Below are positions 27,715-35,714 of a DNA stretch of 37,989 bases, piece after piece. The translations under genes were made by a program, and so were the position numbers. Numbering within the stretch: position 1 is the stretch's first letter; every line of letters begins with the position of its first letter. The notes under the pieces are model-generated. The model was not told where the DNA came from. It searched no databases and saw only the letters and a program-made list of their open reading frames with translations. This DNA comes from Marinobacterium ramblicola (GTDB taxonomy: Bacteria; Pseudomonadota; Gammaproteobacteria; Pseudomonadales; Balneatricaceae): assembly GCF_019084545.1 (NCBI RefSeq), contig NZ_JAHREP010000038.1, forward strand, positions 1 through 37,989. The letters run 5' to 3'.

Positions 27715-29859
27715 ATGCGCGGCATGATTGAGCGTGCACAGCAGATATTGGCCGAGGTATTCGGCTTCGAGAGTTTCCGTCCCCCGCAGGATGCCGTTGT
27801 CGAGACGCTGCTGAGCGGGCAGGACGCCTTGGTTATCATGCCCACCGGCGGCGGCAAGTCGCTCTGCTACCAGTTGCCCTCTCTGGCGCGGGAGGGCACC
27901 GGTGTGGTGATCTCGCCGCTGATTGCGCTGATGCAGGATCAGGTCAGTGCGCTGTCCCAGCTGGGTATCCGCGCCGGCTGTCTGAACTCCTCGCTGCCGC
28001 TGGAGCAGCTGCAGGCCACCGAGGCGCAACTGGTCAACGGCGAGCTGGATATGATCTATATCGCGCCGGAGCGGCTGCTGCAGCCGCGCTCGCTGGCGCT
28101 GTTCCAGCGTGCGAAGCTTGCCCTGTTCGCCATCGACGAGGCTCACTGCGTATCCCAGTGGGGCCACGACTTCCGCCCTGAGTATATGCAGCTCAACCGC
28201 CTGCGTGGGCTGTTCCCCGGTGTGCCGCGTATTGCGCTGACGGCTACCGCCGATGCCCGTACCCGCCAGGAGATCATCGATCGCCTGGAGCTGACCGATG
28301 CGCGCCGGTTTATTCAGGGTTTCGACCGCCCCAACATCCGCTACCGCATCGGTCAGAAAGACCGGGGGCGGGAGCAGCTGCTGCGTTTTATCAAGGATGA
28401 GCATGCGCAGGATGTGGGGATCGTCTACTGCCTGTCGCGCAAGCGGGTGGAGGATACCGCCGCCTGGCTCAGCGAGCGTGGCTTCAACGCCTTGCCCTAT
28501 CACGCGGGTCTGTCGCCGGATCTGCGGCAGCATCACCTGCACCGCTTCCTCACCGAAGAGCCGATCATCATGGTCGCGACCATCGCCTTCGGCATGGGGA
28601 TCGACAAGCCCAACGTGCGCTTCGTTGCCCATCTGGATCTGCCGAAATCGGTGGAGGCCTACTACCAGGAGACCGGTCGCGGTGGGCGCGACGGTCAGCC
28701 CGCCGATGCCTGGATGGTATACGGTCTGCAGGATGTGATCTTCCTGCGGCAGATGCTGGAGGGGTCGCAGGCGGACGAGATCCACAAGCAGGTGGAGCGG
28801 CAGAAGCTGGAGGCGATGCTCGGCCTGTGCGAGATCACCAGTTGCCGCCGCCAGGCGCTGCTGGCCTACTTCGGCGAGCCCGATCATCCGCCCTGCGGCA
28901 ACTGCGACACCTGTCTGGAGCCGGTGCCGGTCTGGGACGGCACCGAATCCGCGCGCAAGGCGCTGTCGGCGGTGTATCGCAGCGGACAGCTGTTCGGCGT
29001 CAACTACATCATCGACATGCTGCTGGGCGAGAGCTCCGACAAGTCGCGTCAGCGCGGTCACGAGCAGCTCTCCACCTGGGGCATCGGCCGGGAGCTGGAT
29101 CGCAACCAGTGGCGCTCGGTGTTCCGCCAACTGGTGGCACGCGGCTATCTGACGGTCGAGCCCAACCACGGCTCGCTGCAACTGGCCGAGCGCTGCCGGG
29201 CGCTGCTGCGCGGCGAGGAGACGTTGGAGCTGCGGCGCGACCTGCGCACCAAGAGCGCCACGACCAAGGTGGCCAGTGGCCGCTCCCGCGCCCCTCAGCA
29301 GCAGCTGGATGTCGAGGATCATGCGCTGTGGAACGCGCTCAAGGCGCTGCGCAAGCGGCTGGCCGAGGAGCAGGACGTACCGCCCTATGTGATCTTCCAC
29401 GATGCCACATTGATGGAGATGGTGGTCTACCGACCGTTGACACCGATCCAGCTGCGTCGACTGAACGGCGTCGGCGAGCGCAAGCTGGCCCTCTACGGCG
29501 ATCCCTTCCTGGAGCTGATCGCCGAGCATCAGGCCGGACCCGAGCCGGATACCGACGTTCAGGCCGAGGAGTCGCTGCTGCTGTATCGCAACGGCATGAC
29601 GGTGGAGCAGGTGGCGCGGCAGCAGAAGCTCTCCACCAATGTGATCTACGGCCATCTCGCACAGGCGATCGCCAAGGGCGCGATCGGCGTCGACGAGGTG
29701 GTGGAGCTGCCGGCGGCGGAGCGACGTCAGATCGAGCAGACCATCCTTGAGCACCGCCGCCACAAGGGCGGCTCGCTCAAGGTGGTGCATGAGGCACTGG
29801 CCGGTGCCTATGACTACGGCGTGCTGCGCTGTATCGCCCAGGGGCTGGACGCCGTTTGA
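27715..29859 (+). CDS. recQ: ATP-dependent DNA helicase RecQ
   Basis: This 714-residue 3'-5' helicase acts in recombination and repair of stalled forks. Seen in order are Walker A MPTGGGKS at about 41-48 and the DEAH box [14 protein letters not shown] near 140. Then come the helicase C-terminal motif [11 protein letters not shown], the RQC zinc cysteines (CEITSC...CGNCDTC, about 371-400), an HRDC domain near 525-605 and a helix-turn-helix tail near 620-710. The extra C-terminal HTH makes it longer than E. coli RecQ (about 610). The start at 27715 has GGGGAG 11 nt upstream. The stop overlaps the yqaA start (TGATG). Confidence 0.95.
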   Translation: MRGMIERAQQILAEVFGFESFRPPQDAVVETLLSGQDALVIMPTGGGKSLCYQLPSLAREGTGVVISPLIALMQDQVSALSQLGIRAGCLNSSLPLEQLQATEAQLVNGELDMIYIAPERLLQPRSLALFQRAKLALFAIDEAHCVSQWGHDFRPEYMQLNRLRGLFPGVPRIALTATADARTRQEIIDRLELTDARRFIQGFDRPNIRYRIGQKDRGREQLLRFIKDEHAQDVGIVYCLSRKRVEDTAAWLSERGFNALPYHAGLSPDLRQHHLHRFLTEEPIIMVATIAFGMGIDKPNVRFVAHLDLPKSVEAYYQETGRGGRDGQPADAWMVYGLQDVIFLRQMLEGSQADEIHKQVERQKLEAMLGLCEITSCRRQALLAYFGEPDHPPCGNCDTCLEPVPVWDGTESARKALSAVYRSGQLFGVNYIIDMLLGESSDKSRQRGHEQLSTWGIGRELDRNQWRSVFRQLVARGYLTVEPNHGSLQLAERCRALLRGEETLELRRDLRTKSATTKVASGRSRAPQQQLDVEDHALWNALKALRKRLAEEQDVPPYVIFHDATLMEMVVYRPLTPIQLRRLNGVGERKLALYGDPFLELIAEHQAGPEPDTDVQAEESLLLYRNGMTVEQVARQQKLSTNVIYGHLAQAIAKGAIGVDEVVELPAAERRQIEQTILEHRRHKGGSLKVVHEALAGAYDYGVLRCIAQGLDAV

Positions 29860-30287
29860 TGGACGCGGCCCTGGTCGAACCCTCGCTACCCTGGCTTTTC
29901 GCCAGTGCTTTTATCTCTTCGACGCTGCTGCCCGGTGGCTCCGAAGCGCTGCTGGCGTTGATGGTGCTGCAGCAGGAGGAGTGGATACTACCGGTCTCGG
30001 TGGCGACGCTCGGCAATGTGCTCGGCAGTATGTTGACCTTTGTCATGGGCCTCTGGTTGCAGCATCGCTATCCGCTTCGCATACTCTCGGACAAGCACCG
30101 GCGCGCGCAGCAGCGGCTGGAGCGGTTCGGGCCTCTCTCTCTGTTGCTGGCCTGGTTGCCGCTCATCGGCGATCCGCTATGCCTGGTGGCCGGTTGGCTC
30201 AGATTCAACTGGATAGCCAGCCTGCTGCTGATTACGCTGGGCAAGGGTATGCGCTATCTGGCGGTAGCCGGCCTGCTGCATATCTGA
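29859..30287 (+). CDS. yqaA: YqaA family membrane protein
   Basis: This 142-residue inner-membrane protein of the small DedA-like YqaA family has hydrophobic segments at about 12-30, 42-62, 85-105 and 115-140. The typical segments STLLPGGSEALL, TLGNVLGSMLTF and GDPLCLVAGWLR are present. Its function is unknown; DedA relatives take part in lipid flipping and membrane homeostasis. Its ATG overlaps the recQ stop by one base, so the two are translated together, although no functional relationship is known. Confidence 0.9.
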   Translation: MDAALVEPSLPWLFASAFISSTLLPGGSEALLALMVLQQEEWILPVSVATLGNVLGSMLTFVMGLWLQHRYPLRILSDKHRRAQQRLERFGPLSLLLAWLPLIGDPLCLVAGWLRFNWIASLLLITLGKGMRYLAVAGLLHI

Positions 30288-30328
30288 CAACGGTTTGACA
30301 ACCACTATCTGGTTACCCGGGAGGGCGG

Positions 30329-31159
30329 ATGGGCCGATCCACGCTGTTTGGCTGGCTACGCCTGGCACTGCTGTCGGTGCTGCTGACGATACTGGCGCTA
30401 TACCTCCTGCTGTCGAGCCCGCGCAGCGTCGATTGGCATGAACCGGTGCGGGTGCGGATCTACCCGATCAATGCCGATCGGCACGATGCCACCGCCCGCT
30501 ATGTCGCCGGCCTCTCAACGGACAGCTTCCGCGATATCGAGTCGTTCTTTTCCCGCGAGGGCGCCCGCTACGAGATCGGTCTGGACCGGCCGGTTCTGGT
30601 GCAGTTGGCGCCACCGCTCGTTGCCTTGCCGCCGGCCGCGCCCGAACAGGCCAGCATCGTGCAGGCGCTCTGGTGGGCGGTGCGGATGCGGCTGTGGGTC
30701 TGGCGCCACGACGGCTGGAACGCAGCGGACAGCGATATCCGCATCTTCATGAGCTTCTACGCCCCCGATAATCCACTCGGCATGCAGCACTCGCTGGGGC
30801 TGCAAAAGGGGATGATCGGCCTGGTCAACGGCTACGCCGACGCCGAGCACCAGGGGCTCAACAACTTCGTCGCCGCCCACGAACTGCTGCACACCCTCGG
30901 CGCCGGCGACAAGTACGACATGCAGAGCGGCAAGCCGCTCTGGCCCGACGGCTTCGCCGACCCGGTGCAGGCACCGCTGTTCCCCCAACAGCGCGCGGAG
31001 ATCATGGGCGGGCGGGTACAGGTGACGCCGGGCTGGTCGCTGTTGCCGCCGAGCCTTGATCACGCCGTGGTCGGCGCGGCGACGGCGATCGAGATCGGGT
31101 GGTTGTCGCCGGATGTGCCGAGGCTCAAGGGTGGAGAGCCGCTGCCCATGAAACCATAG
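30329..31159 (+). CDS. Membrane-anchored protein with metzincin-like zinc motif
   Basis: This 276-residue protein has one N-terminal transmembrane anchor or uncleaved signal at about residues 8-28, so the rest should face the periplasm. It carries HELLHTLGAGD at 184-194, matching HExxHxxGxxD, in which Asp replaces the third histidine of metzincins. EIMGG at about 225-229 could be the Met-turn. I do not recognise a named family, and proteolysis is inferred from the motif only. GGGAGG precedes the ATG. It follows yqaA by about 40 bases and may share a transcript with recQ-yqaA. The gene ends before the type I secretion operon. Confidence 0.7.
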   Translation: MGRSTLFGWLRLALLSVLLTILALYLLLSSPRSVDWHEPVRVRIYPINADRHDATARYVAGLSTDSFRDIESFFSREGARYEIGLDRPVLVQLAPPLVALPPAAPEQASIVQALWWAVRMRLWVWRHDGWNAADSDIRIFMSFYAPDNPLGMQHSLGLQKGMIGLVNGYADAEHQGLNNFVAAHELLHTLGAGDKYDMQSGKPLWPDGFADPVQAPLFPQQRAEIMGGRVQVTPGWSLLPPSLDHAVVGAATAIEIGWLSPDVPRLKGGEPLPMKP

Positions 31160-31184
31160 CCATAGATTTTTTAAGCTACTTTAC

Positions 31185-31213
31185 TTGACAGGTGCTGGGC
31201 GATATTCTACCGC
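31185..31213 (+). promoter_or_regulatory. Candidate promoter of the type I secretion operon
   Basis: A perfect -35 hexamer TTGACA at 31185-31190 lies about 100 bases ahead of the HlyB-like gene. The -10 at 17-bp spacing (TACCGC, 31208-31213) is poor, so this promoter may need an activator or another sigma factor. The gap 31160-31291 shows no gene. Confidence 0.3.
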
Positions 31214-31291
31214 CAACGGACAGGGAGAACCGCCGCATCGGGAAGTAGCGGTCGGTTACAAGGAATGTGGTTGCCAGGAACGTAACGGATC

Positions 31292-33553
31292 GTGGACGCA
31301 ATGGACGCTCGTCAAAACTCGCCACAAAACCCTCCGCAGGACTCTTCACAAGAGCATAACCATCCAGCGCCTGACACAGGGCTACACTGCTTGGTCGCCA
31401 TCGCGCGTTTCCACCGTCTTCCGGCCGAAGCTGCGCAGCTGAAACATCAGTTCGGCAAGGATGAAGCGCCGTTCGATACACAGGATATTCTCAACGCTGC
31501 CAAAGCACTGGGTTTCCGCGCACAATCCTCGACGATAGAACTGCAGCGCCTTAGCAATCGCACCCTTCCGGCGATGGGGCGGTCGCGGGACGGGCAGTAT
31601 TTCGTTATCGCCAAGGTAACGGATCCCAATGAGGCGTTCCGGGTACTGATCCAGAGAATGGACGGCAGCGGGCCGGAGCATCTGGACGAAGAGGCTTTTC
31701 AGGCGCTTTGGTCCGGAGAGGTGATCCGCCTTGCACTGCGAGGCGGGCAGAGCCAGAGACACACCTCTTTCAACCTGAGCTGGTTCATTCCGGTACTGAT
31801 CAAGTATCGCAAGCACTTTGGCGAGGTGATTGCCGCGTCATTTTTCCTGCAGCTTTTTGCGCTGGCGACACCACTGTTCTTTCAGGTGGTGATGGATAAG
31901 GTACTGGTTCACCAGGGCTTCACTACCCTTGATGTGCTTGCCTTCGGCTTCTTTGTTCTGGCGTTCTTCGAAGCAACTATAGGCGGATTGCGCCACTACC
32001 TGTTTGCTCATACCGCCAACCGGGTGGATGTGGCGTTGGGGGCGCGCCTGTTCAACCACTTGATGGCGTTGCCGCTGGCATACTTCGAGGCCCGCCAGGT
32101 GGGACAGAGTGTCGCACGCGTGCGGGAGTTGGAGACTATCCGCAATTTCATCACGGGTACCGCACTCACACTGATAATAGACCTCTCGTTCACCTTGGTC
32201 TTCTTTGCCGTGATGTGGTACTACAGCCCCACCCTGACCGGCATCGTGTTGCTCTCGCTTCCCTGTTTTGCCGCACTTTCGCTCTTCATTACCCCCATTT
32301 TGCGTCACAGACTTGATCAGAAGTTCAAGCATGGTGCTGAAAACCAGGCGTTTCTGGTCGAATCGGTTACCGGCATCGAAACACTCAAGTCGATGGCGGT
32401 AGAGCCTCAGATGCAGCGCCGCTGGGAGGATCAGCTCAGCAAATATGTAACCGCCTCGTTTCGTAGTCAGAACCTGAACAATGTCGCCAATCAAGTAGCG
32501 GGCTTTATCAGCAAGCTCACAACCTTGGGCATCATCTGGTGGGGCGCGCATCTGGTTATCGCAGGTGAGCTGTCCGTGGGGCAGTTGATCGCCTTCAACA
32601 TGATTGCAGGGCGTGTCACCGGCCCTATCCTGAAGTTGGTGCAGTTATGGCAGGAGTTCCAGCAGGCAGGCGTATCGTTACAGCGTCTGGGCGATATCCT
32701 GAATACACCGCGTGAACCGGGGTTCAACCCCAATCGAAGCACTCTACCCAGTCTCAAGGGGGCGGTGCGATTTGAACATGTAGGATTCCGATATCGACCG
32801 GATGGACCGCAGATTCTTAATGCTGTGGACCTGAATATCCGCCCTGGCGAGCGGGTGGGTATCGTCGGGCGCTCGGGCTCCGGAAAGAGCACGCTAACGA
32901 AACTGGTGCAGCGCCTCTATGTACCTGAGTCCGGTCGGTTATTGGTGGATGGCGTTGACCTGGCGATGGTGGATACCGCCTGGTTGCGGCGCAATATCGG
33001 CGTGGTACTGCAGGAAAACTTTCTCTTCAACCGCTCGGTCCGCGAAAACATCGCGCTCGCCAACCCCGGGCTACCGATGGAGGCTGTCGTTCACGCAGCC
33101 CAACTGGCCGGAGCCCACGACTTCATCCTCGAACTGCCGGAGGGTTACGACAACCCGGTGGGCGAACATGGCTGCAACCTGTCCGGCGGGCAGCGACAAC
33201 GCATCGCCATCGCACGTGCGCTGATCTCCGATCCGCGCATCCTGATCTTCGACGAAGCCACCAGCGCCCTGGACTACGAGTCGGAGCGGATCATTCAGGA
33301 CAACATGTCCGCCATCAGCCGGGGGCGCACCGTATTCATCATTGCCCACCGTTTGACCACTGTCCGGCAGTGCGACCGCATCATCGTCATGGACAAGGGG
33401 CGGATCATCGAATCCGGCAGTCATGAACAGTTGCTGGCGAAAGACGGCGAGTATTCACGTCTGTACAGCTTCCAGTCGGCAACACCTCGCTCCCCACGGC
33501 GACCGCCCTCGCACCTTCACGCGGTCACCGATCTCGAGGGTGGGTCTGAATGA
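31292..33553 (+). CDS. Type I secretion ABC transporter (HlyB-like)
   Basis: This 753-residue inner-membrane exporter has three domains. An N-terminal C39-like domain covers about residues 25-145, six transmembrane helices lie in about 165-445, and the ATPase has Walker A GRSGSGKST near 525, LSGGQ near 629 and ILIFDEATSALD. In the C39-like domain the catalytic Cys position is Thr29 (DTGLHCL) and the catalytic His is replaced by Tyr in DGQYFVI. It is therefore a non-cleaving docking domain as in HlyB, suited to RTX substrates with C-terminal signals. The start may be GTG 31292 or ATG 31301; AGGAA favours the former slightly. It overlaps the adaptor gene by 4 bases (ATGA). Confidence 0.93.
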   Translation: MDAMDARQNSPQNPPQDSSQEHNHPAPDTGLHCLVAIARFHRLPAEAAQLKHQFGKDEAPFDTQDILNAAKALGFRAQSSTIELQRLSNRTLPAMGRSRDGQYFVIAKVTDPNEAFRVLIQRMDGSGPEHLDEEAFQALWSGEVIRLALRGGQSQRHTSFNLSWFIPVLIKYRKHFGEVIAASFFLQLFALATPLFFQVVMDKVLVHQGFTTLDVLAFGFFVLAFFEATIGGLRHYLFAHTANRVDVALGARLFNHLMALPLAYFEARQVGQSVARVRELETIRNFITGTALTLIIDLSFTLVFFAVMWYYSPTLTGIVLLSLPCFAALSLFITPILRHRLDQKFKHGAENQAFLVESVTGIETLKSMAVEPQMQRRWEDQLSKYVTASFRSQNLNNVANQVAGFISKLTTLGIIWWGAHLVIAGELSVGQLIAFNMIAGRVTGPILKLVQLWQEFQQAGVSLQRLGDILNTPREPGFNPNRSTLPSLKGAVRFEHVGFRYRPDGPQILNAVDLNIRPGERVGIVGRSGSGKSTLTKLVQRLYVPESGRLLVDGVDLAMVDTAWLRRNIGVVLQENFLFNRSVRENIALANPGLPMEAVVHAAQLAGAHDFILELPEGYDNPVGEHGCNLSGGQRQRIAIARALISDPRILIFDEATSALDYESERIIQDNMSAISRGRTVFIIAHRLTTVRQCDRIIVMDKGRIIESGSHEQLLAKDGEYSRLYSFQSATPRSPRRPPSHLHAVTDLEGGSE

Positions 33554-34941
33554 GCTTTCTACGCACGCTGATCGATGCTTGGAGGAACCGGGCCAACCTG
33601 GGCGATGCCAACATCGCCGACGACGAACTTGAATTCCTTCCCGCTGCGCTTGAGATTCAGAGCCGCCCCCCTTCACCCACAGGGCGGCTGTTGATGTGGA
33701 TGTTGATGACGCTGTTCCTGATCGGTGTGCTCTGGGCCTGCTTCGGCAAGGTCAATATCGTCGCCGTTGCCGAAGGCAGGATCATTCCCAGCGGCAAGGT
33801 AAAACCGATACAACCGCTGGAGAAGGGTGTTGTCAGCCGGATACTGGTAACCGAGGGGCAAAGAATCGGTAAGGGTGACCCGCTGGTGGAGCTGGATGCC
33901 ACTCAAACCCAAGCGGACGAACAACGGCTCCGGCAAGAACTGCTGACCACAACGCTCGACATGACACGTCAGCATCTACTGGTCAACCGGCTAACGACAG
34001 AGTCGTCCTTCAATCAGGCCATTGAGTGGCCGAGGGAAGCCACCGAAGAGCAACGCCGGTTTCAGCAACAGCTACTCGAACAGCAGTGGATACAGTACCG
34101 CGCCCAAGTCGAGGCCCTGCAACGCTCCCTTACTGCCAAGCAGGCGGAGCAGGACGCAAGCCGTGCCCGTATCGAGCGCTTAAGCGTGACACTGCCGTTG
34201 GTGACGGAACGCACCGAAGCGCTGAAAAAGCTCAGCGAACGTAAAATGGCCGCTCGCATACAGTATCTCGAATTGGAAGCAGAGCGAGTCAAAACCCGTC
34301 AGGAACTGATCGAAGAACGCGCCGTGCAGCGGCAACTCCAGGCTGCCGTGGCGGAGATAGAGGCGCGAATGGAAACGCTTGAAGCACAAACTCGCAGCCA
34401 AACCCTCGAAGAACTCGCTGCAAGCAGGCGGCAGATCGCCGCCCTGAAAGAGGAGCTGGCCAAGGCCAAGGACCTCAACCAGCGTCAGATCCTCTATTCG
34501 CCCGTGGAAGGTACCGTCAAGGAACTGGTACTGGCCTCCCAGGGTGAGGTTGTCACCCCCGCGCAAACACTGATGCAAATCGTCCCGGATGACGATGCGT
34601 TGGTAGTGGAGGCCTACTTGGCCAACAAGGATATCGGCTTCGTGCACGAATCGATGCCGGCAGCCATCAAGATCGATACCTTCCCTTTTACCAAATACGG
34701 ATTGATCGAGGCCAAAGTCATACAGGTGAGCGCCGATGCCATCGCCGATGAAGAACGAGGCCTCATATATAAAATGCGCCTGCTGATGGATAAGGACTGG
34801 CTGGATGTTGAAGGCAGCAGGGTTAAGTTGATTCCGGGTATGACGGTAACGGCTGAAGTCAAAACAGGAACAAGACGGCTGATTGAGTATTTTCTGGCGC
34901 CTCTGCTGAGATATCGGCAGGAGAGTGTGAGGGAGAGATAA
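33550..34941 (+). CDS. Type I secretion membrane-fusion (adaptor) protein, HlyD family
   Basis: This 463-residue periplasmic adaptor links the HlyB-like transporter to an outer-membrane TolC-type channel, which is not encoded here. A short cytoplasmic N-terminus is followed by a transmembrane helix at about 47-65, a lipoyl half-motif (GVVSRILVTEGQRIGKGDPL), a long coiled coil at about 100-310, and the returning lipoyl/beta-barrel region with YSPVEGTVKELVLASQGEVV. The C-terminus near PGMTVTAEVKTGTRRLIEYFL is typical of the family. Its 4-base overlap with the transporter shows translational coupling. It ends just before a sharp drop in GC content. Confidence 0.93.
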   Translation: MSFLRTLIDAWRNRANLGDANIADDELEFLPAALEIQSRPPSPTGRLLMWMLMTLFLIGVLWACFGKVNIVAVAEGRIIPSGKVKPIQPLEKGVVSRILVTEGQRIGKGDPLVELDATQTQADEQRLRQELLTTTLDMTRQHLLVNRLTTESSFNQAIEWPREATEEQRRFQQQLLEQQWIQYRAQVEALQRSLTAKQAEQDASRARIERLSVTLPLVTERTEALKKLSERKMAARIQYLELEAERVKTRQELIEERAVQRQLQAAVAEIEARMETLEAQTRSQTLEELAASRRQIAALKEELAKAKDLNQRQILYSPVEGTVKELVLASQGEVVTPAQTLMQIVPDDDALVVEAYLANKDIGFVHESMPAAIKIDTFPFTKYGLIEAKVIQVSADAIADEERGLIYKMRLLMDKDWLDVEGSRVKLIPGMTVTAEVKTGTRRLIEYFLAPLLRYRQESVRER

Positions 34942-35192
34942 GATGAAAAAATAGAGTGTATTATATGATGAAATAACTCGGCTATGGGGAAATTAGAGGG
35001 TGTGGTGATTTTTATACTATATTCGTCAATTTGTTTTTCATATATATTATTTTTATGAAATTAATTTTTGCTGAATATGTCAATTTGGAGACTGCTTAAA
35101 ACTCTACGACCATCATTTTTCGTTAGCCGATGAATCGGAATTTTTCGACCACGTCGCCGACTATCTGCAACTGGTCAATAGGAGGTAAATTT
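34942..35192. other. AT-rich junction between hlyD-like gene and membrane protein gene
   Basis: This stretch is clearly AT-rich compared with hlyD. It holds an AT-rich inverted repeat TTTCATA/TATGAAA (35036-35042 and 35054-35060, 11-base spacer) followed by T5, and promoter-like sequence. A 24-codon open frame at 34984-35058 encodes a mostly hydrophobic peptide (MGKLEGVVIFILYSSIC...) but lacks a ribosome site. A start-less gene fragment occupies 35075-35188. GGAGG at 35181-35185 is the ribosome site of the next gene. Confidence 0.55.
35075..35188 (+). pseudogene. Start-less C-terminal gene remnant
   Basis: The frame closing at TAA 35186-35188 reads LKLYDHHFSLADESEFFD and then HVADYLQLVNRR. 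Its codons are richer in GC than the surroundings and it has an amphipathic, protein-like pattern, but there is no start codon before the in-frame TGA at 35072. It looks like the tail of a gene cut off when the AT-rich DNA was joined here. The family is not recognised. Its end supplies the ribosome-binding GGAGG of the following gene. Confidence 0.4.
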
Positions 35193-35714
35193 ATGGTGTT
35201 GCTAATTCTATGTTTTTTAATGATGTCTTATTTATATTTTTATTCTAAAAGGTGTATGAGAATAAGAGAGGTGTATGGATATGTCGTTACGGGCCGGTTT
35301 GTAATTTTTTTTGTAATCCCATTATCTCTTATTTCTCTCATGGGTTATGGGGGTGATAGCTTTTTATATCAGTCCTATATTAAAAGTGTAGAGCATGTTA
35401 GTTATGATTTTTTTATAATATTTTTTGTGATTTTTATTTCAATGTTAGCATCCTTTTTATCCCTTTTTTTGAACATCGGTTTTAAACCCATGGATAGTCC
35501 AAGGGGGATTGTAGACTCTACGAAAACATTACTTGGTTTAGTGTTATTTTATTCGTTTGCTTTCTATACGATGGTATCGATTTCATATGGATGGGCTGGA
35601 GGACTTGTTGATAAATTTATATTTTTCATGACAAATTATGGAATTATTCTGCTTTCTTCTGCAATTTTTTTAAATATTATTGGTTGGATTGTTAAAAAAG
35701 GGACTCTTAAATGA
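35193..35714 (+). CDS. AT-rich multi-pass membrane protein of unknown function
   Basis: This 173-residue protein is very hydrophobic, with about four to five transmembrane segments (roughly 1-16, 30-50, 65-92, 108-130 and 145-165). I do not recognise a family. The ATG at 35193 is set by a strong GGAGG 7 nt upstream; an earlier ATG at 35130 reads through the gene remnant in another frame. GC content is very low (about 27% in 35221-35280 by hand count) in a GC-rich neighbourhood, a sign of recent transfer. Its stop overlaps the start of the RTX gene by 4 bases (ATGA), so the two are coupled. A protector against, or chaperone for, the RTX product is a reasonable guess only. Confidence 0.75.
   Translation: MVLLILCFLMMSYLYFYSKRCMRIREVYGYVVTGRFVIFFVIPLSLISLMGYGGDSFLYQSYIKSVEHVSYDFFIIFFVIFISMLASFLSLFLNIGFKPMDSPRGIVDSTKTLLGLVLFYSFAFYTMVSISYGWAGGLVDKFIFFMTNYGIILLSSAIFLNIIGWIVKKGTLK

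Noticed and set aside
27640-29790. 716-codon open frame on the minus strand
   Set aside because: It is antisense to recQ in a GC-rich codon-biased gene, with a His/Gln/Arg/Leu-rich translation typical of shadow frames and no family resemblance.
31292-31730. Active C39 peptidase domain
   Set aside because: The catalytic Cys and His positions are Thr and Tyr, and the probable substrate is an RTX protein, not a leader peptide.
35130-35192. N-terminal extension of the AT-rich membrane protein from the ATG at 35130
   Set aside because: It runs through the gene remnant in another frame, lacks a ribosome site, and a strong GGAGG precedes the ATG at 35193.
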